NCBI RefSeq assembly: GCF_000383615.1
Contig: NZ_KB911592.1
Location: forward strand, 171,832 to 235,831
DNA from: Streptomyces canus 299MFChir4.1
GTDB taxonomy: Bacteria; Actinomycetota; Actinomycetes; Streptomycetales; Streptomycetaceae
Length of the DNA: 64,000 nt
Reading direction: 5' to 3'
The position numbers were made by a program, and so were the translations under genes. Positions 44,372 through 53,131 of this stretch are shown here, in pieces (position 1 is the first letter of the stretch; every line of letters begins with the position of its first letter). Under the pieces are notes generated by a model. That model saw only the letters and a list, made by a program, of their open reading frames with translations, did not search any database and was not told the origin of the DNA.

Positions 44372-45205
44372 TCAGCGGGAGAGCGTGGTGACGGCGTCGG
44401 TGTGCACGCCGGGCGCGGCGGCCAGGAAGCTCTCGCTCTCCGGGGTCCAGGGGCAGCCCTCGGCGTCGGAGATCCGCCCGCCGGCCTCGGCGACGAGCAG
44501 CGCCCCGGGAAGCAGGTCGGCGCGGGCCCCGGCGAACTGCCAGAAGGCGTCGATCCGGCCGGCCGCCACGTTCAGCAGGTGCAGGGTGGCGGGCACGGAT
44601 GTGCGTACCACGAGCGCGTCGAAGAGCATCGCGGTGATGGAGGAGCCGATGCGCCGCACGACCGTCTCGTCCTCGTCCGGCCTGGCCTGGCTCGTCGCCA
44701 CGAGGCTCAGGCCGAGGTCCGTGGTCGGGGACACGTGCAGAGGGCGGCCGTCGAGGTGGGCGCCGGCACCGGCGAGTGCGGTGTAGGTCTCACCCGTCAA
44801 CGGCAGGTGCACCGCGGTGAGCACCGGCTGGTTGTCGCGCACGAGAGTGGCGGTCACCGCCCAATCCGGCAGGGCGTGCAGGTGGTTGACGTTGCCTTCG
44901 GCCGGATCCAGGACCCACCATTCACCGGGAGGCAGGGCCCCGCCCGCGAGTTCGTCCTCCACCAGGCGGGCGTCAGGACGCAGGAGGGCGAGGCGCGGGC
45001 GCAGGATGTCGAGGGCCACGTCGTCGTTGGCGGCGAGCGCCCGCATCAGCTCTTCGCGGGTCTCGTAGCGGACCACGTCGCCGAACCTCTCCCGCAGCGC
45101 CGAACCCGCATCGCGCACGGCTATCGCGGTCTGCGCGAGCAGGTCGGCGTCGGACGTGGAGTCGACGGTGGCGGCGATCCCGGTGGTCTGAATCGACTCG
45201 GGCAT
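44372..45205 (-). CDS. Inositol-monophosphatase-family protein with altered metal motif
   Basis: A 277-residue FIG-superfamily phosphatase homologue. The first motif is LVEDELAGG and the second reads WVLDPAEGNVNH, where active enzymes have DPIDGTxNF; the second aspartate is Glu. The last motif is ADLLPGALLVAEAGGRISD, keeping the late Asp. Loss of the exact DPIDGT may mean changed metal use or another role. The ATG at 45205 follows GGGAGC. It is divergent from a LysR gene that probably controls it and the downstream oxidoreductase. Confidence 0.82.
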   Translation of the reverse strand: MPESIQTTGIAATVDSTSDADLLAQTAIAVRDAGSALRERFGDVVRYETREELMRALAANDDVALDILRPRLALLRPDARLVEDELAGGALPPGEWWVLDPAEGNVNHLHALPDWAVTATLVRDNQPVLTAVHLPLTGETYTALAGAGAHLDGRPLHVSPTTDLGLSLVATSQARPDEDETVVRRIGSSITAMLFDALVVRTSVPATLHLLNVAAGRIDAFWQFAGARADLLPGALLVAEAGGRISDAEGCPWTPESESFLAAAPGVHTDAVTTLSR

Positions 45206-45305
45206 GGCGGTGCTCCCATCTGAGCAGGGGGGATGAGGCGGAGGCGGACCAGGCGGAAACCGTCTTTCTCTCGCGCCTGCACCTCGAAGATAGGAGGGCC
45301 CATCA

Positions 45306-45325
45306 TTAACTGCAAGTGCATGTAA
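45306..45325. promoter_or_regulatory. LysR-type dyad in the divergent promoter
   Basis: TTAACTGCAA and GTGCATGTAA form an imperfect dyad (7 of 10 positions pair) centred on TGCA-AG-TGCA. It lies about 22 bp upstream of the LysR start and 100 bp from the IMPase-like start, as expected of an autoregulated LysR site. Confidence 0.5.
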
Positions 45326-45346
45326 AGCACGGCTAGGATGACTCTC

Positions 45347-46246
45347 ATGCAATTGGACTTGAACCTGCTCGCCGCGCTCGATGCGCTCCTGGAGGATGGC
45401 AGCGTCGCCGGGGCTGCTGCGCGGCTGCACGTCACCGCCCCCGCGATGAGTCGAAGCCTCGGCCGGATCCGGCGCACGACGGGGGATCAGATCCTTGTCC
45501 GTACCGGGCGCACGATGACCCCGACGCCGTACGCGATCGCGGTCCGGGAACAGGTTCACGAGCTGCTGCAGCAGGTCCAGGGAGTCCTGGCACCGAGCCG
45601 CGAACTCGACCTCACGACGCTCGAGCGCACCTTCACACTCCGCTGGCACGACTCACTCGTCGCCCTCGGCGGCCCCGCGCTTCTCGCGGCCGTACGCGAG
45701 CAGGCGCCGGGCGTGCGCCTGCGCTTCGTCGCGGAGTCGAGCTTCGACACCCCCGAGCTGCGGCGCGGCGAGATCGACCTGGAGGCGAACGCGAACCGCC
45801 CGACCGCACCCGACCTCCGCGCCGATCGGGTGGCCGAGACCCGGCACGTCATCGTCGTGCGGCGCGGGCACCCGCTCACCCGGGTCAAGGCCGTCACCGC
45901 CGCGCGATACGCCGCGGCCGAGCACATCACGGTCTCTCGGCGCGGAAAACTCAGCAACGCCCTCGACGACGCTCTCGCGCGGCTCGGCCTCACCCGACGG
46001 GTGGTGGCTGGCGCGCCCACCGACGGGGCCGCGTTCGAGTTCGTGCGCGGCTCCGACCTCCTCGTCACAGCCCCCGAAGCGACGACGCGTTCAGCGGCCA
46101 CGGCTCTCGGTCTGACCCTGCTCCCCCTGCCGTTCGAACTGCCGCCGGCCGCGGTGTACCTGTCATGGCATCAGCGCTATGACACCGACCCCGCACATGT
46201 CTGGCTACGCGATCTGGCACGGACCGCGTTGGCGGCCCCGCCGTGA
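45347..46246 (+). CDS. LysR-family transcriptional regulator
   Basis: A 299-residue LysR: LDLNLLAALDALLEDGSVAG and AAARLHVTAPAMSRSLGRIR form the helix-turn-helix, followed by two substrate-binding lobes (LRWHDSLVALGGPALLAAVR, HVIVVRRGHPLTRVKAVTAA). The ATG at 45347 has AGGA about 9 nt upstream; an ATG nine bases earlier is also in frame. It is divergent from the IMPase-like and oxidoreductase genes, its likely targets. Confidence 0.92.
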   Translation: MQLDLNLLAALDALLEDGSVAGAAARLHVTAPAMSRSLGRIRRTTGDQILVRTGRTMTPTPYAIAVREQVHELLQQVQGVLAPSRELDLTTLERTFTLRWHDSLVALGGPALLAAVREQAPGVRLRFVAESSFDTPELRRGEIDLEANANRPTAPDLRADRVAETRHVIVVRRGHPLTRVKAVTAARYAAAEHITVSRRGKLSNALDDALARLGLTRRVVAGAPTDGAAFEFVRGSDLLVTAPEATTRSAATALGLTLLPLPFELPPAAVYLSWHQRYDTDPAHVWLRDLARTALAAPP

Positions 46247-46309
46247 CCCACACCTCCCCTAGGGATCAGTCATCTTCGGCATCGATCATGCGGGGAGCCG
46301 CAAGACGCC

Positions 46310-47164
46310 CTACCGGCGTACCGCCGAGATCAGTCCGCCGGGCCGCTCCTCGCGCTGCGGCGGGGTGCCGACCGGGCGGCCGTAGGCGGCAGCGCACTCG
46401 CGCAGGGTGTGGCTGCGGGCCTCCCAGCCGTGCCCCGCCAGCCAGGCGACCGGGTCGTCGGGCATCTCCGAGATCCACATGGCCGCCGCCGATCCCGGCA
46501 CCGCGTCCGCGCCGAAGCGCTCGATCACGCCCCGCGAGCCCAACGTCAGACCCATCCGACTGCCTGCCGCCGACTGCGCACTGATGTGGGCCAGCAGCAG
46601 CTCCACCGCATCCTCGGGCAGATAGATCAGCAGTCCTTCGGCGATCCACGCGGTCGGCTCGGCCGGGTCGTGCCCTGCGGCGGCCAGCGCGCCTGGCCAG
46701 TCCTCCCGCAGATCCACCGCGACGGTGATCCGTTCGCAGCGCGCGACGGCCCGTTCCTGGCGCAGTACCGCGGCCTTGAAGTCCAGTGGGGCGGCGGTGT
46801 CCACCTCGAACAGCCGGGTGCCCTCGGGCCAGTCCATCCGGAAGGCCCGGCTGTCCATGCCCGCGCCGAGCAGCACGACCTGCCGGACTCCGGACGCGCA
46901 GGCCCGCCGCAACAGGTCGTCGAGGAACTTCGTCCTGATGACGATGGAGAACGACACGGCGAGCCGGCGGCGTCGCGCGCCCTCGTCGTCGGGCAGCGGC
47001 GGCGAGGCGGGCCACAGGCCGCCGGCGGCAGCGAAGGCCCGTGCCAGTGGGTCGCGGAACAGCGCGTTCTCCCGCTCGGTCTCCAGCGCCCGCACCCTGG
47101 CCACCCCCACCGACGTGGCCCACACTCCCGACGGCTGCACCCGCTCCTGCTCATCAGTCACCAC
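46310..47164 (-). CDS. SAM-dependent methyltransferase, PPM1/TIGR00027-like
   Basis: A 284-residue methyltransferase of the leucine-carboxyl-methyltransferase-like group that is expanded in actinobacteria: VRALETERENALFRDPLARA, IRTKFLDDLLRRACASGVRQ, VVLLGAGMDSRAFRMDWPEG (SAM site), LFEVDTAAPLDFKAAVLRQE and TAWIAEGLLIYLPEDAVELL. It probably O-methylates a secondary metabolite or lipid. The start is GTG at 47164. It converges with the LysR gene to its left. Confidence 0.9.
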   Translation of the reverse strand: MVTDEQERVQPSGVWATSVGVARVRALETERENALFRDPLARAFAAAGGLWPASPPLPDDEGARRRRLAVSFSIVIRTKFLDDLLRRACASGVRQVVLLGAGMDSRAFRMDWPEGTRLFEVDTAAPLDFKAAVLRQERAVARCERITVAVDLREDWPGALAAAGHDPAEPTAWIAEGLLIYLPEDAVELLLAHISAQSAAGSRMGLTLGSRGVIERFGADAVPGSAAAMWISEMPDDPVAWLAGHGWEARSHTLRECAAAYGRPVGTPPQREERPGGLISAVRR

Positions 47165-47271
47165 GCCACCCTAGAGGGTCGGTTCAAGGTGGCCTGATGA
47201 GCGGAGCTGGTCCTCTGACCGGAAGGGAGGCAACGCCTGATCAACTGAAGACCCCCGGCTGCTGGGCCGGT

Positions 47272-48201
47272 TCAGCCTGTCTGGGCGAGGAGTTCCTCCG
47301 ACAGGGCCCACAGGCGTCGGCCGTTGTCCGGGTCCACGGCGTAGCGGGCGACGCCGTGCAGGGTGCCGGAGCGGCGGTCGACGATCTCGGTCTCGGCGCA
47401 GTCGACGAAGTAGCGGCCGCCGACGCCTTCGAGCAGTGGCGAGGTGGCGAGGAGTGCCGATGTGGCGGCGCCCTGTTCGACGGATTTGATCAGCTCGGCG
47501 GGGACGCGGCCGCTCCCCCGGCCGCCGGTGTGCCGTTGCAGGTTCGTGTAGACGGCGCCCGGCATCAGGGCGTTGGCGGTGATGTTGTCGTCGGCCCAGC
47601 GGCGGGTCGCTTCCACCGCGAACAGGACGTTGGCGGTCTTGGACTGTCCGTAGGCGAGCCACGGGTCATAGGGGCGGAAGGCGAAGTTGACGTCGTCCCA
47701 CACGATCGGTGACTGCTGGTGACCGGTGGAACTCACCACTACGACACGGGCGTTGCCGTCGGCGGCCAGCGCGGTGTGCAGGCCGGTGGCGAGGGCGAAG
47801 TGGCCCACGTGGTTGGTGGCGAACTGCGACTCCCAGCCCTGCTCGGTGTACTGCTCGGGGCAGGCCATGACACCCGCGTTGTTCACCAGGACGTGCAGCG
47901 GGCCCTGCCAGGCGGTGGTGAAGGCCCTGACGGACGCGGGATCGGACAGGTCGAGGTGCAGGGTCCGCACGTCCTGGTTGCCGGTCGATCCGGTGATGTC
48001 CTTGGCGACGCGTTCGCCCGCCGCCACGTCCCGTACGGCGAGCGTGACGGTCGCACCGGTCGCCGCCAGGGCGCGGGCCGTCTCCGCCCCGATCCCGGAG
48101 GAGGCGCCGGTGACCACCGCACGGCGGCCGGTGAGGTCGATCCCTGACACGACCTCGTCGGCGGTGCTGGAGAAACCGAACGGGGTGGTGATGGCACTCA
48201 T
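47272..48201 (-). CDS. SDR-family oxidoreductase (retinol-dehydrogenase-like)
   Basis: A 309-residue SDR with the long form used by retinol/WW-domain-type dehydrogenases: VVTGASSGIGAETARALAAT, TLHLDLSDPASVRAFTTAWQ, LHVLVNNAGVMACPEQYTEQ, ATNHVGHFALATGLHTALAA and YGQSKTANVLFAVEATRRW with the catalytic Tyr and Lys. The ATG at 48201 is preceded by GGAG. A second SDR lies 50 bp upstream, so the two form a small operon probably controlled by the divergent LysR. Confidence 0.92.
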   Translation of the reverse strand: MSAITTPFGFSSTADEVVSGIDLTGRRAVVTGASSGIGAETARALAATGATVTLAVRDVAAGERVAKDITGSTGNQDVRTLHLDLSDPASVRAFTTAWQGPLHVLVNNAGVMACPEQYTEQGWESQFATNHVGHFALATGLHTALAADGNARVVVVSSTGHQQSPIVWDDVNFAFRPYDPWLAYGQSKTANVLFAVEATRRWADDNITANALMPGAVYTNLQRHTGGRGSGRVPAELIKSVEQGAATSALLATSPLLEGVGGRYFVDCAETEIVDRRSGTLHGVARYAVDPDNGRRLWALSEELLAQTG

Positions 48202-48251
48202 GAGTGAACTCCTTGCTGTGTGCTCAGGTGTGGCGCGACGGCTCCGCGCGT

Positions 48252-49139
48252 TCAGGGCGTGAGGATGCCGTCCTGCTCCACCGGAGGGGTGCCGTCGTAC
48301 CAGTCCAGGGCCTTGCCGAAGCGGATCAACTCGCCGTACAGGGCGGGATCGGCGCCTTCGGTGAAGACCAGGTCGAGCAGGGCCGCGGCGGCCTGGGCCG
48401 GTGACTGCGCCTGGCTGTAGTCGCTGAACCAGGGGCGCGAGGTGGCGGTGTCGACCATGCCGGGGCACACGGACGCGATCAGTGTGCCGGCGGCGAGGTC
48501 GCGTGCGCGGCGCTCGGCGGCGAGGGCACGGACCGCGGCGACCTGGGCCACCTTCGAGGGCACGTTCAGCCAGACCGGCCAACCCGCCTCCTGCGCGGTC
48601 CTGTTGTGGATGGCGCCGCGCCAGGACTCGACGGCGTACTCGACCTGGTCGAGGCTCGCACCGTCGAACAGGTGGCGCAGCCGCGGGTCGAGACGGCCGA
48701 GGGTGCCCAGGCTGCTGGCCACGACCAGCAGCCGACCGCCCGGGCGAAGGACAGGGCCGAAGGAGCGCAGGATCGCGTGCGTGGCGGTGTTGGAGACGTC
48801 GATGAACTCGTCCGCCCGCTCGGCCTGTGACTCTTCGGGTCGTAGGCGGGTGACGGCGTTGGAGATGACGACGTCGACGCCTCCGTGCCGGGCGCGGAGG
48901 TGCTCGGCGAGGCGGGTGATGGCGTCGGTGTCGGTGACGTCCAGAACCCGGCCCTCGACACGGGCGCGGGTAGCGGGCAGCCGGCTGACCTCGCCGGCTG
49001 CGTCGGTCACGCGGCGGTGGCTGCGGCCGGTGAGCAGGACCAGGTCGTCCGGGCTCATGCGGGCGGCCAGTCCTTCGACCAGGGCGCGACCGAGTCCTTG
49101 GTTGGCGCCCGTGACGAGGGCGATTCGGGATGCGTTCAC
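48252..49139 (-). CDS. SDR-family oxidoreductase
   Basis: A 295-residue SDR: ALVTGANQGLGRALVEGLAA at the N-terminus, RVLDVTDTDAITRLAEHLRA, VDVVISNAVTRLRPEESQAE, RLLVVASSLGTLGRLDPRLR and KVAQVAAVRALAAERRARDL. The NNAG motif reads SNAV, and the usual YxxxK lies in NVPSKVAQVAA with Val-Pro instead of Tyr, so catalysis may differ from classical SDRs. A GTG at 49139 is used; a GTG at 49148 is also possible. It is divergent from the LysR at 49211. Confidence 0.82.
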   Translation of the reverse strand: MNASRIALVTGANQGLGRALVEGLAARMSPDDLVLLTGRSHRRVTDAAGEVSRLPATRARVEGRVLDVTDTDAITRLAEHLRARHGGVDVVISNAVTRLRPEESQAERADEFIDVSNTATHAILRSFGPVLRPGGRLLVVASSLGTLGRLDPRLRHLFDGASLDQVEYAVESWRGAIHNRTAQEAGWPVWLNVPSKVAQVAAVRALAAERRARDLAAGTLIASVCPGMVDTATSRPWFSDYSQAQSPAQAAAALLDLVFTEGADPALYGELIRFGKALDWYDGTPPVEQDGILTP

Positions 49140-49210
49140 GCATGCCACGCTAGGAACCCCTCGTCCATGAGTCCAACGAAAGTTCGGCACGGGTAGCATG
49201 CGTAAACGTC

Positions 49211-50152
49211 ATGGACTTCTCGGATGTGTCACTCACCGCTCTGCGCGTCTTCCGCGCCGTCGCCGAGCAGGGAACCTTCACCGCGGCCGCCGCGTCGCTG
49301 GGTTACACCCAGTCCGCGGTCTCCCGGCAGATCGCCTCGATCGAACGGGCCGCGGGCGCCGAGCTGCTGGAGCGCCGGCGCGACGGCGTACGGCTCACCG
49401 CGGCCGGGCGGGTCGTCCTGCGCCGTGCGACGACCGTGGTCGACGAGATCGACGCGACGGCCCGCGAACTGTCCGGCCTGCCCGGTCAGGCGGGCACGGT
49501 CCGCCTGGGATGGTTCCCCAGCGCCGGCGCCGTTCTGGTCCCCCGCACCCTGGCCGCACTGCGCCGCACGGACCCGGACCTGCACATCATCGGCCGGGAG
49601 GGCAGCACCCCTGCGCTGGTACGCGCCGTGCGGGCCGGCAGCCTGGATCTCGCCCTGCTCGCCTCGGCCCCGCCCTTCCGGCCGCCGGACGCCGAATCGC
49701 CCCCGCTCGTGCTGCAGACACTCACCGAACGCGTCCTCTGCCTGGCGGTGCCCACCACCCACCCCCTGGCCCGCGGCGACTACGTCGACGTGGCCGACCT
49801 GCGGGGACAGCGCTGGATCGCCGGTTCCTCCTCCGGAGAGGACAAGCTCATGGGCGTGTGGCCGGGCCTGGACGAGCGGCCCGAGATCGCCCACACAGCT
49901 CGCGACTGGCTCGCCAAGCTCCACCTGGTCGCCGCCGGCTGCGGACTGACCACGGTGCCCGCCGTACTCGCATCCGCCGCGCCACCCGGCGTCCGCGTCC
50001 TGCCCGTCCGCGGCGGCCCCCAGGAACAACGGCGCCTGCTCCTGGCCCGCCTCCCCAACCCGCCGACCACCCCGAGCGTGCGCGTGGCAGCCGCCCTCCG
50101 CGCGACCGCCCTCGCCGCAGACACGCCCCTTCCGGACACACCTCCCTCGTGA
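49211..50152 (+). CDS. LysR-family transcriptional regulator
   Basis: A 313-residue LysR: LTALRVFRAVAEQGTFTAAA and ASLGYTQSAVSRQIASIERA form the helix-turn-helix, followed by the effector lobes (TVRLGWFPSAGAVLVPRTLA, ERVLCLAVPTTHPLARGDYV). It is divergent from the two-SDR operon with a 71-bp intergenic region and very probably regulates it. The N-terminal helix-turn-helix matches well, so the start at 49211 is safe. Confidence 0.93.
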   Translation: MDFSDVSLTALRVFRAVAEQGTFTAAAASLGYTQSAVSRQIASIERAAGAELLERRRDGVRLTAAGRVVLRRATTVVDEIDATARELSGLPGQAGTVRLGWFPSAGAVLVPRTLAALRRTDPDLHIIGREGSTPALVRAVRAGSLDLALLASAPPFRPPDAESPPLVLQTLTERVLCLAVPTTHPLARGDYVDVADLRGQRWIAGSSSGEDKLMGVWPGLDERPEIAHTARDWLAKLHLVAAGCGLTTVPAVLASAAPPGVRVLPVRGGPQEQRRLLLARLPNPPTTPSVRVAAALRATALAADTPLPDTPPS

Positions 50153-50274
50153 CGAGGAAGCGAGCACGTACGGCGGCGCCCGCACAGATGCTCAACGGCC
50201 GCTTCCCGCACGGGCGGAGGGCGGCCCGCGAGTGATGCGTACGGCCTCTCCGCGCCGCCGACGAGGATCGACAG

Positions 50275-50703
50275 TCAGTCCCCCGCCGTCTCGATCAGTT
50301 CGAGGAGATTGCCTTCCGGGTCGGCGATGTACGCGTACCGCATGCCTTCGGACACGCCGGGCGCAGGGGGCGACACCGGGGCCGCGCCGCACTCGACGGT
50401 CAGGCGCGCGAACGCGGCGTCGAGATCCCCGACCTGAAGAGCGAGGTGGGTGAAGGTCTGCGCGGCGGTGGCGGCGAACGGATCGGCGGGCGAGACGGGG
50501 CTCGAGCCGGGACGTTCGACGAACTCCACCCGCAGGCCCGCCGTATCGCTCAGAACGACGGTACGCACGCCCGCCTCGGGCATCTCCAGGCGCTCCGCGA
50601 CATGGGTCAGCGCGAAGGCGTCGCCGTACCAAGCCTCCTGAGCGGTCAGGTCGCCGACCGACAGGCTGATGTGGTGGAAACGGACAGGGGTCAGGGCTCC
50701 CAT
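50275..50703 (-). CDS. VOC-family protein (glyoxalase-like)
   Basis: A 142-residue VOC protein: RFHHISLSVGDLTAQEAWYG with the first metal His, VRTVVLSDTAGLRVEFVERP with the Glu, FTHLALQVGDLDAAFARLTV with the second His, and YAYIADPEGNLLELIETAGD with the last Glu. A full metal-ligand set suggests a lyase, dioxygenase or resistance protein. It is divergent from a TetR regulator with a long operator at 50704-50738 and is probably its target. Confidence 0.9.
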   Translation of the reverse strand: MGALTPVRFHHISLSVGDLTAQEAWYGDAFALTHVAERLEMPEAGVRTVVLSDTAGLRVEFVERPGSSPVSPADPFAATAAQTFTHLALQVGDLDAAFARLTVECGAAPVSPPAPGVSEGMRYAYIADPEGNLLELIETAGD

Positions 50704-50738
50704 GGTTAATACCTTTCACCTGGTAAGTGGTGTTAACC
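50704..50738. promoter_or_regulatory. TetR operator between the VOC and TetR genes
   Basis: GGTTAATACCTTTCACC and GGTAAGTGGTGTTAACC form a 17+1+17 dyad in which 13 of 17 positions pair and the GGTTAA/TTAACC ends are perfect. It lies directly between the two divergent starts (50703 and 50747) and would cover both promoters. Confidence 0.82.
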
Positions 50739-50746
50739 TTAGCTCC

Positions 50747-51355
50747 ATGAGCCCTCCCGTCAAGCGGCGTCCCACCGGCCACCACCACGGGGACCTGCGC
50801 AACGCCCTGTTGCTGGCAGCCCTTGAGCTGGTCGGCGAACGAGGCCCGCACGGCTTCACCCTCGCCGAGGCCAGCCGCCGGGCCGGAGTGAGCGTCGCGG
50901 CGCCGTACAAGCACTTCACCGACCGGGAGACGCTGTTGGCCGAGCTCGCCACGCAGGGCTACCGCGAGCAGCGGGACCGGTTCGCCGTGGCCGTGGCTGC
51001 CGACGAGGACCCGGTGGAACAACTCGCGTCCTTCGCGTCCGCCTACGTCCGTTTCGCCGCGGAGAAACCGGCCCTGTTCGACATCACCTTCAACGCGGGC
51101 CTCGACAAGTCCCGGTTCCCGGATCTGGCCGCGGCCGGAGACGAGGTGGCCCGCCTCCTGCTGCCGGTGGCCGGCCGGCTGGCCCCGGACCAGGAGGCCG
51201 CGTTCGACCTGCTGCTCCGCGTGGCCGCCGCCGCTCACGGCCTTGCCGTATTCCTACGCCAGGGCCTGTTCGGAGTGGGCAGCGGAGCCCTCGCCGACAC
51301 GGAGGAGAAGGCCGCCCGCACGGCTCGGGACATCGCACGGCAGCACAACGCCTGA
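50747..51355 (+). CDS. TetR-family regulator
   Basis: A 202-residue TetR: HHHGDLRNALLLAALELVGE, FTLAEASRRAGVSVAAPYKH (HTH, recognition helix VSVAAPYKHF) and FTDRETLLAELATQGYREQR. The ligand-binding half contains AAAAHGLAVFLRQGLFGVGS. The ATG at 50747 directly follows the operator. Effector unknown. Confidence 0.93.
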   Translation: MSPPVKRRPTGHHHGDLRNALLLAALELVGERGPHGFTLAEASRRAGVSVAAPYKHFTDRETLLAELATQGYREQRDRFAVAVAADEDPVEQLASFASAYVRFAAEKPALFDITFNAGLDKSRFPDLAAAGDEVARLLLPVAGRLAPDQEAAFDLLLRVAAAAHGLAVFLRQGLFGVGSGALADTEEKAARTARDIARQHNA

Positions 51356-51378
51356 TCGACTAGTCGTTCACGAACTGG

Positions 51379-52401
51379 TCATTTGCCGACACCGTGGGCG
51401 AGAAGGCTCTCCGCGGTGTCCTCGATGGTGTCCTCGATGGGACGGGGCCGCCATCCGAGGAGCCGTTCGGCCTTGGCGCTCGTGGCGTCGAGATCCCGGC
51501 CGAGCTGATGCCTCAGCAGGCGCAGTTCCGGGTTCGCGACGCCCAGCGCGCGTGCGAGCCACACGGGCAGTTCACGGGTCGGGGCCTGCGCGGCGCGTTC
51601 ACCCAGGCGGTCCCGCAGGATGCGCGCGATCTCGACAACACGCAGGCTGTGCCCGGCGATCGCGAGGAAGCGTTCGCCGGCGGCTGCCGGATCGGCCATC
51701 GCACGCAGGTGCAGATCCGCAACGTCCCGGACATCGACGAAGCCCATGCCGAAGGGAGGGCACGCGGGCACCCGCCCTTGGAGCATGCGGCGCACGAGAC
51801 GCAAGGAGGGCGGGTCGTCGGGGCCGAGCAGTGGCCCGAGGACTCCTACGGGATGAATCGCCGTCAGTTCCAGAGTGCCGCCCTCTTCTTTGATGAACTG
51901 CCAGGCGGCGCGCTCGGCGAGCGTCTTGGACCGCTGATAGGGCGGGATGTCGGCGTCGACGTCGGTCCAGTCCTCCTCGGTGAACGGCGTCGAGCGCGGC
52001 GGATGCCCTATTCCCACGGCGCCGAAGGCGCTCGTCAGGACGACCCGACGCACGCCGGCGTCCCGGGCGGCGCGCAGCACCCGCAGGACGCCCTCCCGTG
52101 CCGGGACCACCAACTCGTCGTCATCGGTCGGGGTGAGGCGCAGCGTCGGCGAGGCGACGTGAAGAACGTGGTCGCAGCCGGCGACGGCGTCCTCCCAGCC
52201 GTCGGGATGTTCGAGGTCGGCGCGTACGACCGCGAGACGGTCGTCGTCGAACGTCGTCGCCGCGTGGAGCCAGGAGCGCAGTTCCGGCTCACGCTGTGGG
52301 TTGCGGACAGTGGTGCGGACGGTGTGCCCGGCGTCGAGCAGGGCCCGCACACACCAGCTCCCGATGAATCCTGTTCCTCCGGTGACCAGTACGCGTGTCA
52401 T
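51379..52401 (-). CDS. NAD(P)-dependent epimerase/dehydratase family reductase (dihydroflavonol-reductase-like)
   Basis: A 340-residue extended SDR: VLVTGGTGFIGSWCVRALLD at the N-terminus, VVRADLEHPDGWEDAVAGCD, HVLHVASPTLRLTP, RVVLTSAFGAVGIGH with the catalytic Ser, YQRSKTLAERAAWQF with YxxxK, and HPVGVLGPLLG. It resembles plant-like dihydroflavonol/cinnamoyl-CoA reductases that bacteria use on aldehydes or ketones. It lies 10 bp after a DUF998 membrane protein and is probably in the aldo/keto-reductase operon. Confidence 0.92.
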   Translation of the reverse strand: MTRVLVTGGTGFIGSWCVRALLDAGHTVRTTVRNPQREPELRSWLHAATTFDDDRLAVVRADLEHPDGWEDAVAGCDHVLHVASPTLRLTPTDDDELVVPAREGVLRVLRAARDAGVRRVVLTSAFGAVGIGHPPRSTPFTEEDWTDVDADIPPYQRSKTLAERAAWQFIKEEGGTLELTAIHPVGVLGPLLGPDDPPSLRLVRRMLQGRVPACPPFGMGFVDVRDVADLHLRAMADPAAAGERFLAIAGHSLRVVEIARILRDRLGERAAQAPTRELPVWLARALGVANPELRLLRHQLGRDLDATSAKAERLLGWRPRPIEDTIEDTAESLLAHGVGK

Positions 52402-52411
52402 GTGTGTCTCC

Positions 52412-53131
52412 TCAGCTCGCGAGTCGTGTGTCGAGAGACGTCAGCGGGTGCTTGGCATCACGCCGTCGGGCAGCGGCCACACTGCTTCCGAGGAGGGCGT
52501 GGCCGATCATGATGGGGTAGATCACGGCGCGCTCGAACATGCCCACGTTCCACATCCAGCCGGTGAACACGTCCGCCATGAAGAGGGGAAACGCGACCAG
52601 CCCGGCGGTGCCGAGCGCGACACTCGCGAGGGACCGGCCCCTGCTGAGACCGATGCGGGTTCCGCCGGATCCGACGACGATCGCCATGAGATTTCCGGCG
52701 AGCATGACGCCCTGCGCGCCGAGGGTGTGAAACGCGATCAGGCCGTTGTCGACGTTCGCGAGGGAGCCCTGGAAGATGCCGACGAGCGAGACCCCGGTGC
52801 CGGCGAGGACGGCGAGCGTCACGACGAGGGTGGGGCGCACGCCCTGGCGCGGGTCGAACACGAGGAAGGCACCGACGACCAGGAGGATGCCGTAGATCAC
52901 CCAACCGGTGTCCATGACGGCGCCGAGCGGGGAGTTGGCGACCTGGCCGAACGCGGTCTGCGGCGGGCCGGTCAGGCCGAGGTGGCTGACCCAGTTGTAC
53001 AGGGGCGAGTACGGCGGGTCCTGCCATGCGGCGGCGGTGACGAACTCGGCGGTCCAGGACACGAGCGGGCCGAGGAGGATGAGGAGGGCTCCGGCGCGGG
53101 CAGCCGCGCCGGAGCGGACGATGGGGTTCAT
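52412..53131 (-). CDS. DUF998-family membrane protein
   Basis: A 239-residue protein with about six hydrophobic segments, e.g. AGALLILLGPLVSWTAEFVT, WVIYGILLVVGAFLVF, LVVTLAVLAGTGVSLVGIFQ, GVMLAGNLMAIVVGS and VALGTAGLVAFPLFMADVF. The YNWVSHLGLTGPPQ and NVDNGLIAFHTLGA loops are typical of DUF998. Function unknown. Its ATG overlaps the aldo/keto reductase stop (ATGA), and it is followed by the epimerase-like reductase. Confidence 0.85.
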   Translation of the reverse strand: MNPIVRSGAAARAGALLILLGPLVSWTAEFVTAAAWQDPPYSPLYNWVSHLGLTGPPQTAFGQVANSPLGAVMDTGWVIYGILLVVGAFLVFDPRQGVRPTLVVTLAVLAGTGVSLVGIFQGSLANVDNGLIAFHTLGAQGVMLAGNLMAIVVGSGGTRIGLSRGRSLASVALGTAGLVAFPLFMADVFTGWMWNVGMFERAVIYPIMIGHALLGSSVAAARRRDAKHPLTSLDTRLAS

